Positions 7,332 through 11,371 of a stretch of 11,371 bases of DNA are shown here, in pieces (position 1 is the stretch's first letter; the number at the start of each line of letters is the position of its first letter). The stretch comes from CAYWTX01 sp964461295 (GTDB lineage: Bacteria; Planctomycetota; Phycisphaerae; SM23-33), in NCBI GenBank assembly GCA_964461295.1, contig CAYWTX010000137.1, positions 1 through 11,371 on the forward strand, read 5' to 3'. The notes under the pieces were generated by a model. The model was not told where the DNA came from and did no database searches. It saw nothing but the letters and a program-made list of their open reading frames with translations. The position numbers and the translations under genes were made by a program.

Positions 7332-8582
7332 ATGGCCGAGTTTCACACACAACCCAGCGCTCTGCCGTACCTGACGCGCGACCTGCCGGGAATCGGCGCG
7401 ACGCTCCGCAGCCGCCTGGAGGACTTCCAGGTCGAGGAACTGCCGCTCTACCTGCCCGCCGGGACGGGCACGCACGTGTACTTCCGCGTGACCAAGGCGG
7501 GCATCCCCACGCCGGAGGCCGTCGCCCGCATCGCCCGCTACATGGGCGTTCGGGCGCACGACATCGGCGTGGCCGGGCTGAAGGACGCCCGTGCCGTCAC
7601 CAGCCAGATGATGAGCCTGGAGCATGTCGATGAGAATCGCCTCGCCGCGTTCCGCGACGGGCAGATGAGTGTCGAGATCGTCGGCCGGCACAACAACAAA
7701 CTCCGCCCCGGGCACTTGCGGGCCAACCGCTTCATGCTGATCGTTCGCGGCGTCGGGCGTGAGCAGCTTCCCGCGGCCGAGGCGGCCCTCGACGTGCTGA
7801 TGCGGCGCGGCGTGCCGAACTACTTCGGCCCGCAGCGGTTCGGCGCCCGCGACGACACCGCCGCCATGGGCGCCGCCATGGTCAAGGGCGACCTGGAGGA
7901 GTTCGCGAAGGTGCTGCTCGGGCGCCCGCAGGCCGGCGACCCGCCCGACTGCAAGGCGGCGCGCGACGCGTTCGACGCCGGCGCGTACGCGCGGGCGCTG
8001 GGCCTCTGGCCGCGATACTACGCCAACGAGCGACGGGCGCTGGCGGAGTTCAAGAAGCGCCAGCGCGGCCAGGCCGCGCTCCGCGCCGTCGACAAGGGGA
8101 TGAAACGCCTGTACGTGTCGGCCTTCCAGAGCGCGGTGTTCAACGACGTCCTGGCCGCGAGGATCGATGCGTTCGACCGCGTGATGGCGGGCGACCTGGC
8201 TCAGAAGACTGATACCGGCGGGGTGTTCCACGTGGAGGGCGTCGAGGCGGATCAGCCGCGGGCGGAGGCGTTCCACATCAGCCCCACGGGGCCGCTGCCC
8301 GGCTACCGCGTGAGCCTGGCCCGGGGCGAACCCGGGCGGATCGAGGAGGCGGCCATGGCCCGCTACGCGATCAACACGGACGACTTCCGGCGCGTGGGGC
8401 AACTCAAGGTGAAGGGGACGCGGCGGGCGCTGCGTTTTCGCCTGGACGATGCCGCCATCCACGCCGACAGCGACGAACTGGGCGAGCACCTCCGGCTGAC
8501 GTTCACGGCGCCCTCGGGCTGCTACGCGACGGTGGTGCTCCGCGAAATCATGAAGACGGACAGGGCGGGGGACACGTTGTAG
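7332..8582 (+). CDS. truD: tRNA pseudouridine(13) synthase TruD
   Basis: TruD converts uridine 13 of tRNA to pseudouridine. The 416-residue product carries the family marks: an N-terminal RSRLEDFQVEEL stretch (26-37), GLKDARAVTSQ (82-92) with the catalytic aspartate at D85, RANRF (130-134), NYFGPQRFG (163-171), SAFQSAVFN (263-271) and a C-terminal YATVVLREIMK. It is some 65 residues longer than the 349-residue E. coli enzyme, closer to archaeal-type TruD length. The ATG at 7332 is chosen because GAGGA at 7322-7326 gives a 5-base spacing and the conserved sequence begins just after; the frame is open further upstream (from an ATG at 7179) but reads through the promoter region. It is probably transcribed alone from the promoter at 7270-7298. 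Confidence 0.95.
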   Translation: MAEFHTQPSALPYLTRDLPGIGATLRSRLEDFQVEELPLYLPAGTGTHVYFRVTKAGIPTPEAVARIARYMGVRAHDIGVAGLKDARAVTSQMMSLEHVDENRLAAFRDGQMSVEIVGRHNNKLRPGHLRANRFMLIVRGVGREQLPAAEAALDVLMRRGVPNYFGPQRFGARDDTAAMGAAMVKGDLEEFAKVLLGRPQAGDPPDCKAARDAFDAGAYARALGLWPRYYANERRALAEFKKRQRGQAALRAVDKGMKRLYVSAFQSAVFNDVLAARIDAFDRVMAGDLAQKTDTGGVFHVEGVEADQPRAEAFHISPTGPLPGYRVSLARGEPGRIEEAAMARYAINTDDFRRVGQLKVKGTRRALRFRLDDAAIHADSDELGEHLRLTFTAPSGCYATVVLREIMKTDRAGDTL

Positions 8583-8583
8583 A

Positions 8584-8611
8584 ATTGTCGATTGTCGATT
8601 GTCGATTGCGG
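8584..8611. repeat. Heptanucleotide tandem repeat (ATTGTCG, three copies plus one degenerate)
   Basis: Three exact ATTGTCG units (8584-8590, 8591-8597, 8598-8604) are followed by ATTGCGG (8605-8611), starting one base after the truD stop codon. The period of 7 shifts the frame at each unit. It sits in the short gap before the small lipoprotein and could be a slippage-prone tract or part of a dispersed intergenic repeat family. The units are direct repeats without spacers, so this is not a CRISPR. Confidence 0.85.
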
Positions 8612-8660
8612 CCCGGCGACGGCGCCGCGGCGGTGCGAAGGACGGATGGGAGAAACGAGA

Positions 8661-9098
8661 ATGCGGACGATGGCGATCCTGATGGCGTGCGTGGCGATGG
8701 TTGCGGCGGGTTGCGGCGGGGGCAAAGGCGGCGGCGCCAAGGAACCGGCTGCGCCGCTGGCGATCGAGGGCGAGGGTCTGATGCTGATGATTGTGGGCGC
8801 CGGCGAGTCGCTCGATCCGACGCAGTTCAAGCTCACGGAGTTCCGCGCGACCGACATGCTCAAGTATGAGGTCAAGTACCGCCCAGTCACAAGCATGGGC
8901 ACCAAGGCCGGCACGTTCATCGGATATGACATTAACGGTCAGGCCAGCGCAAGCCCCATCGAGGTCGAAGGGTCCTTCTTCTACAAGGGAACCGAGTACA
9001 AACTGCAGGCGGTGATCGAGAAGAGCACGACGGCGGGGATGACCAAGTGGCATCGCAAGGCCGCCGCGATCCGGCGGATCGTCAGCGAAAAGAGGTAG
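8661..9098 (+). CDS. Small lipoprotein of unknown function
   Basis: The product is 145 residues with a lipoprotein signal: MRTMAILMACVAMVAAGC, lipid cysteine C18, then a Gly-rich linker (GGGKGGGAK). The mature part begins with a strand-like run (LAIEGEGLMLMIVGAG, 33-48) and continues with alternating polar and hydrophobic residues that look like a small beta-rich domain, ending in a basic helix (KWHRKAAAIRRIVSEKR). I do not recognise a family. The start at 8661 is preferred because GGGAG at 8648-8652 gives an 8-base spacing; earlier ATGs in frame at 8592 and 8646 would bury the signal, and 8670 is also possible. The gene follows truD by 78 bases, so read-through is possible. The Gly-rich linker after the lipid cysteine resembles that of the giant lipoprotein. 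Confidence 0.75.
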   Translation: MRTMAILMACVAMVAAGCGGGKGGGAKEPAAPLAIEGEGLMLMIVGAGESLDPTQFKLTEFRATDMLKYEVKYRPVTSMGTKAGTFIGYDINGQASASPIEVEGSFFYKGTEYKLQAVIEKSTTAGMTKWHRKAAAIRRIVSEKR

Positions 9099-9275
9099 AC
9101 GCTGAACGTAGAATGCCAGGTGCCGGATGCTGAATGAGCTGGCGCTCTCGACGGGGCCCCCTGAGCAAGGCGCGAGCCAGTTGGGGGATGTCGGTCCGCG
9201 CGACAGCACGCTTGGCACTTGGCGTTTGTCGGGCCCATCGCTTTCATCCCCTCCATCCCTGCGGTAGTCTCTTCC
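9099..9275. other. Non-coding gap between the small lipoprotein and the insertion element
   Basis: No gene is supported. The gap opens with a degenerate run of GAATG/GGATG-like words (about 9104-9137). It then has a region that can fold: CTGGC (9139-9143) pairs with GCCAG (9176-9180) around the 8-bp palindrome GGGGCCCC (9153-9160). A pyrimidine-rich string, CATCCCCTCCATCCCTG, lies at 9246-9262 and resembles one at 10180-10202. There is no T-tract after the foldable region, so a terminator is not clear. Confidence 0.5.
9265..9270 (+). promoter_or_regulatory. Weak -10-like hexamer before the ancestral kinase start
   Basis: TAGTCT ends 7 bases before the ATG at 9278, the copy of the kinase start codon on the left side of the insertion. 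That spacing would place the transcription start at or next to the ATG, as in a leaderless mRNA. The match to TATAAT is only 3 of 6 and no convincing -35 box is seen, so this is a suggestion. Confidence 0.22.
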
Positions 9276-9285
9276 CAATGGCTGG
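9276..9285. repeat. Left target-site duplication of the MITE-like element
   Basis: CAATGGCTGG here is identical to 9519-9528 and abuts the left terminal inverted repeat exactly. It contains an orphan copy of the kinase start (ATGGCTGG). From the ATG at 9278 the frame now ends after nine codons at a TGA at 9305-9307. Confidence 0.8.
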
Positions 9286-9350
9286 ACGCCTCCCTCAGAA
9301 TTTGTGAAAGAATTGGATCTCGCAGGTTTGCCCGCGCTGGACGCTGTCTG

Positions 9351-9444
9351 TCGCCCCTTCGGGGCTCTGCGCCTAATTCTTTGTCCACCGGGGGCTTACG
9401 CCGCCGGGTGACAAGCAAATAGGGGTGGAGCCCTGAAGGGGCGA
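9351..9444. repeat. 94-bp imperfect palindrome at the core of the element
   Basis: The outer arms TCGCCCCTTCGGGGCTC (9351-9367) and GAGCCCTGAAGGGGCGA (9428-9444) are complementary except at one position. Further in, TTGTC (9381-9385) pairs with GACAA (9410-9414), and the centre folds as a GC-rich hairpin (9386-9410, loop TTAC). Each outer arm can also fold alone around CCCCTTCGGGG or CCCTGAAGGGG. Transcribed, it would form a long structured RNA; as DNA it could extrude a cruciform. Similar GC-rich palindromes are, in my recollection, common between genes in planctomycetes. Confidence 0.75.
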
Positions 9445-9451
9445 AAGAAAG

Positions 9452-9503
9452 TTCGCCAACTGGCGAAGGGCTGTTCGTAGTCGAACGTCGCGGTTGTGGC
9501 GAC
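9452..9503 (+). repeat. Three consecutive small hairpins before the kinase ribosome site
   Basis: TTCGCCA/TGGCGAA (9452-9467, 7-bp stem), GTTCG/CGAAC (9473-9486, loop TAGT) and GTCGC/GCGAC (9487-9503, loop GGTTGTG) follow one another with little spacing. The last ends five bases before the Shine-Dalgarno at 9508-9514. They lie inside the insertion element and would sit in the 5' leader of any transcript crossing it, where folding could affect translation of the kinase. Confidence 0.55.
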
Positions 9504-9507
9504 TTCT

Positions 9508-9514
9508 GAGGGAG
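9508..9514 (+). promoter_or_regulatory. Shine-Dalgarno of the kinase gene, supplied by the element's right end
   Basis: GAGGGAGG-like sequence lies 6 bases before the ATG at 9521 and falls within the right terminal inverted repeat. The left copy of the start codon (9278) has no comparable purine run before it, only pyrimidine-rich sequence. The ribosome site therefore appears to have come with the insertion. Confidence 0.65.
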
Positions 9515-9518
9515 GCGT

Positions 9519-9528
9519 CAATGGCTGG
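9519..9528. repeat. Right target-site duplication of the MITE-like element
   Basis: CAATGGCTGG is identical to 9276-9285 and directly follows the right terminal inverted repeat. It includes the kinase start codon and the first bases of codons 2-3. Confidence 0.8.
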
Positions 9529-10024
9529 CGTCACCAACATATCGCTGATCGGCATGCCGGGGGCGGGCAAGAGCACCGTCGGCGTGCTGCTGGCCAAGGA
9601 GACGGGGCGGGACTTTCTCGACACCGACGTGCTGATCCAGGCCCGCCAGGGGCGTACGCTCCAGCAGATCATCGCCGCCGACGGCCTCCAGCGGTTCCTG
9701 CTGCTGGAGGAGCAGGCGGTCCTGTCGATCGCGCCGGCCGGGATGGTGGTGGCCACCGGGGGCAGCGTGGTGTACAGCGCCGAGTCGATGCGGCACCTGA
9801 AATCGTGCGGGCCGGTAGTATACCTGCGGGCGGGGCTGGAACTGCTCGAGCGCCGAGTGACGAACATGGCCACGCGCGGCGTGGTCATGGCCCCGGGCGA
9901 CAGCTTCGCCGACCTGTACGGCTACCGCTGCCCGCTGTACGAGCGCTGGGCCGACGCGGTGGTGGACTGCGAGGGCCGCAGCCAGGATGAGATCGCGGCG
10001 CGGATTGCGGCAAGCGTCCGGTAA
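9521..10024 (+). CDS. Shikimate kinase family P-loop kinase (AroK-like, divergent acceptor site)
   Basis: This 167-residue cytoplasmic P-loop kinase has the shikimate kinase fold signatures: Walker A GMPGAGKST (11-19), LDTDVLIQ (33-40), ATGGSVV (78-84), a lid-like stretch NMATRGVVMAPGDS (115-128) and YRCPLYERWAD (135-145). Length fits the family. Known shikimate kinases bind the acceptor through an arginine in F-R-x-x-E, a GGG turn and a lid arginine in R-x-R-P-L-L; here these positions read FLLLE (59-63), GGS (80-82) and TRGVVMAPG. The aspartates of DTD and R136 are kept. The substrate may be shikimate or another small alcohol such as homoserine; the latter is an inference from the altered residues and my recollection of shikimate-kinase-like homoserine kinases. 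No other aromatic or threonine pathway gene is adjacent. The start at 9521 is set by the Shine-Dalgarno at 9508-9514. A MITE-like insertion ends three bases before the ATG. Confidence 0.85.
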   Translation: MAGVTNISLIGMPGAGKSTVGVLLAKETGRDFLDTDVLIQARQGRTLQQIIAADGLQRFLLLEEQAVLSIAPAGMVVATGGSVVYSAESMRHLKSCGPVVYLRAGLELLERRVTNMATRGVVMAPGDSFADLYGYRCPLYERWADAVVDCEGRSQDEIAARIAASVR

Positions 10025-10055
10025 GCGACAAGAGCGAAGGAGACGGCAGGAACGG

Positions 10056-10168
10056 GAACGCCCAACGCCCAAGGTCGAACTCCGAACGGCCGGATTGGAT
10101 GGGGTTCGGATCCGGTTGGGCCCTGTTCGCTTCTTTCCCCGAAGTTCGGAGTTCGGTGTTGGACGTTC
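10056..10168. repeat. Imperfect inverted repeat downstream of the kinase gene
   Basis: CGAACTCCGAAC (10076-10087) is exactly complementary to GTTCGGAGTTCG (10144-10155). Similarity continues outward: GAACGCCCAACGCCC (10056-10070) against the complement of GGTGTTGGACGTTC (10155-10168), with a short insertion in the left arm. Between the arms, CCGGAT (10090-10095) and ATCCGG (10110-10115) form a second inverted pair. The whole could fold as one branched structure. Confidence 0.6.
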
Positions 10169-10204
10169 GCCCCTTCTTCCGCATCCTCCGCATCCCCTGC
10201 ATTT

Positions 10205-10223
10205 GGCCCCCGATGGGGCCTTT
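10205..10223 (+). terminator. Possible intrinsic terminator after the kinase gene
   Basis: GGCCCC (10205-10210), loop CGAT and GGGGCC (10215-10220) form a perfect 6-bp GC stem, followed by only three T residues. It lies 181 bases past the kinase stop codon. The short T-run and its place beside repeats make it a weak candidate. Confidence 0.3.
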
Positions 10224-10329
10224 GGCCTGCATCCCTGCTAATCCCATTGCCGCGAACGGCCGACGTTTCGCATGGAGGCAAGGGCCGGCGAGGAGGCCCG
10301 GGTGCGGCAGCAGCGGAGGTTCGCTGTCG

Positions 10330-11124
10330 ATGCGAGGCAACGGAGGCGGCGAGCGCCGGCGTATGCGAGCGGGGCGCCGCCGCGGAGGAAATCTCAGCCT
10401 TCGCGTGCAGGTGTTCGGCGATTGGCTGGACGTGCCCGTTCGCGCCGGCGAAGGGACTCTACGCCTGAGCGAGTTGGTGCCCATCGCCCGCCGGCTGACC
10501 GACCGCCTCACCGGCTGGACGATTCGCGCGGCCTGCCACGCGGGCAAGCCGCCGTCGTGCCGTGCCGGGTGTTCGGCCTGTTGCCGGTACCTGGTGCCGC
10601 TCTCGCCGCCGGAGGCCATGCGCCTGCGTGCGGAACTGCACCAGTTGCCTTCTCAGGCGCGGCAGCGGCTCACGCGAGCCTGCCGCGCCGCTGGGCTGCG
10701 CGTGATGCAGGCGACCCGGCGCCTGCCGCCGGCGCACTGCGAGGCGGAGGCCCGCGAATCGTATGCCTCGCTGCAGATAGACTGCCCGCTGCTGGAAGGG
10801 GGGCTCTGCTCGCTGTATGACTGGCGTCCGCTGGCATGCCGAACGTATCACGTGGTGTCCGAGCCGCTCCTGTGCGCCGACCCCAGCGAATCGCTGCACG
10901 AGCGGCTGGCGCTGCCCTTCAGCCCCACCCAGGCGCTGTGCCGGCTCTCGGCCGAGCTGGAAGGCACGGATCCGCAGGCGGTGCTTCTGCCGCTGGCGCT
11001 GGACTGGGCCGACCGCAACGCGGCCCGCGCGAAGCGCGCCTGGCCGACCGGGGCGCTCATCGGCCGCTTCCAGCAGGCCTGCCAGGAGCAGGTGAATCGG
11101 CTCACTGCCGCGGCGGCAGCGTGA
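10330..11124 (+). CDS. YkgJ-type CxxCxxCC cysteine-cluster protein
   Basis: The 264-residue product has the cysteine pattern of the YkgJ / CxxCxxCC family, thought to chelate zinc or iron. A first cluster contains C77, C81, C84 and C85 (CRAGCSACCRY), with C69 just before. A second block, CPLLEGGLCSLYDWRPLACR (152-171), gives C152, C160 and C170 in the typical CPLL-x-C-x-x-Y-x-x-RP-x-x-CR layout. Residues 1-20 are a basic Gly/Arg run, and 22-65 look like a small added N-terminal region. Start choice is uncertain: GGAGG at 10315-10319 is 10 bases from the ATG at 10330, better than the ATG at 10363, while an ATG at 10099 would translate intergenic repeats. The function of the family is not established. 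It appears to be a single gene. Confidence 0.85.
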   Translation: MRGNGGGERRRMRAGRRRGGNLSLRVQVFGDWLDVPVRAGEGTLRLSELVPIARRLTDRLTGWTIRAACHAGKPPSCRAGCSACCRYLVPLSPPEAMRLRAELHQLPSQARQRLTRACRAAGLRVMQATRRLPPAHCEAEARESYASLQIDCPLLEGGLCSLYDWRPLACRTYHVVSEPLLCADPSESLHERLALPFSPTQALCRLSAELEGTDPQAVLLPLALDWADRNAARAKRAWPTGALIGRFQQACQEQVNRLTAAAAA

Positions 11125-11147
11125 GGGAAGCGTGCGTACGGGCGCGT

Positions 11148-11161
11148 GCCAGCAAGCTGGC
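11148..11161. repeat. Short dyad after the YkgJ-type gene
   Basis: GCCAGC-AA-GCTGGC is a perfect 14-bp dyad 24 bases after the stop codon. An alternative outer pairing, ACGGGC (11138-11143) with GCCCGT, overlaps it. There is no T-tract, so a role as an intrinsic terminator is doubtful. Confidence 0.35.
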
Positions 11162-11290
11162 CCGTGCGGGCCGTGGGGCAAGTGCTCTGCCGGGCGTGAT
11201 GCGGCGCCCGCGGTTGGGTGGTCGGGCCAGATGCGCGGCAGTTCGTGGGGCGCGAACAGTACCCTGCGCCGCGGAGTGCGTTGAAGAGGG

Positions 11291-11371
11291 ATGGACTTCA
11301 GACGTGAGTGGAGCGTGGTCTTCACGTCCGCAGCCGGCATGTTAGCGACGATGCTGCTGGCCGCCGGCGCC
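11291..11371 (+). CDS. N-terminus of a membrane-anchored or secreted protein (partial, runs off the window)
   Basis: An ATG opens a frame that is still open at the last base: 27 codons starting MDFRREWSVVF and continuing into a hydrophobic run rich in Ala, Leu and Met. A charged start followed by about 18 apolar residues looks like a transmembrane anchor or signal peptide. An in-frame TGA at 11282-11284 rules out a longer N-terminus. The purine run AAGAGGG directly touches the ATG, which is too close for a normal ribosome site, so the in-frame GTG at 11312 or ATG at 11339 could be the real start. The family cannot be identified from this fragment. Confidence 0.45.
   Translation, partial: MDFRREWSVVFTSAAGMLATMLLAAGA

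Larger units (their letters stand above)
9286..9518. mobile_element. MITE-like non-autonomous insertion element (233 bp)
   Basis: The ends are perfect 15-bp terminal inverted repeats: ACGCCTCCCTCAGAA (9286-9300) and TTCTGAGGGAGGCGT (9504-9518). They are flanked directly by identical 10-bp sequences CAATGGCTGG (9276-9285 and 9519-9528), read as a target-site duplication. The element encodes no transposase. Inside are a 94-bp imperfect palindrome (9351-9444) and three small hairpins (9452-9503). Non-autonomous elements of this form are moved in trans by a transposase recognising the terminal repeats; the parent family is unknown, though 9-10 bp duplications occur in several IS families. Removing the element and one repeat copy restores an unbroken kinase start, ATG GCT GGC GTC. 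The right terminal repeat now carries the kinase Shine-Dalgarno. Confidence 0.75.
10025..10329. other. Repeat-rich non-coding gap between the kinase and YkgJ-type genes
   Basis: No gene is supported, although the frame of the downstream gene stays open from 10099. The gap holds a long imperfect inverted repeat (10056-10168), a CATCC-rich pyrimidine string (10180-10202), a perfect GC hairpin followed by TTT (10205-10223) and the ribosome site of the next gene (GGAGG 10315-10319). Translations of this stretch are low in information and look like repeat read-through. Confidence 0.55.

Noticed and set aside
8584..8611. ATTGTCG repeats as a CRISPR array
   Set aside because: The units are 7 bases, directly tandem without spacers, and there are no cas genes.
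6594..9278. Very long open frame on the minus strand (894 codons)
   Set aside because: It lies opposite three clear genes (PGPGW, truD, small lipoprotein) and across intergenic repeats. Its product is rich in Arg, His and Pro with no recognisable domain, the usual shadow of GC-rich codon bias.
9351..9444. The 94-bp palindrome as an integron attC site or as a terminator
   Set aside because: No integrase or cassette array is present and attC-type boxes are not evident. It has no T-tract and is too long for an intrinsic terminator.
10272..10820. Alternative plus-strand frame overlapping the start of the YkgJ-type gene
   Set aside because: The cysteine-cluster motifs are in the other frame. This frame gives an Arg-rich product with no family features and stops mid-gene.

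Overview
The window is GC-rich (estimated by eye at about two thirds or more G+C in the genes) and is read almost entirely from the plus strand. It holds eight coding regions, the last cut by the right edge, separated by gaps of 150 to 420 bases that contain many short repeats and dyads. Three traits together suggest a Planctomycetota bacterium, possibly Phycisphaerae: a very large lipoprotein alternating helical repeats with PA14 domains, lipoproteins with short glycine-rich stretches after the lipid cysteine, and palindromic intergenic elements. This placement is an inference from style. The window contains no rRNA, tRNA or other taxonomic marker.

Layout. 1-182 is a leader that begins AT-rich. 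183-5078 encodes a lipoprotein of about 1631 residues built from five copies of a roughly 320-residue module. The first four copies end in a PA14 domain, and the fifth stops where its PA14 domain should begin and continues as a proline/lysine tail. 5233-5784 is a PduO-type cob(I)alamin adenosyltransferase. 5992-6747 and 6747-7151 are a two-gene envelope unit (PAP2-family lipid phosphatase, then a PGPGW-family membrane protein) joined by a TGATG stop/start overlap. 7332-8582 is truD (tRNA pseudouridine-13 synthase), with its own plausible sigma70-type promoter and two related dyads upstream. 8661-9098 is a small lipoprotein of unknown function. 9521-10024 is a shikimate-kinase-family P-loop kinase whose acceptor-site residues differ from true shikimate kinases. 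10330-11124 is a YkgJ-type cysteine-cluster protein. 11291-11371 is the start of a membrane-anchored or secreted protein that runs off the window.

The most notable non-coding feature lies directly before the kinase gene. A 233-bp stretch (9286-9518) has perfect 15-bp terminal inverted repeats and is flanked by a perfect 10-bp direct repeat (9276-9285 and 9519-9528). This is the structure of a non-autonomous, MITE-like insertion with its target-site duplication. The duplicated target contains the kinase start codon, and the right terminal repeat supplies the gene's Shine-Dalgarno sequence, so the insertion appears to have rebuilt the translation start of this gene. A 94-bp imperfect palindrome forms the core of the element.

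The genes do not form one pathway. They look like single housekeeping or envelope genes (cofactor adenosylation, lipid phosphate recycling, tRNA modification, a small-molecule kinase) beside lineage-specific surface proteins. I see no defence system, CRISPR array, prophage or biosynthetic cluster.
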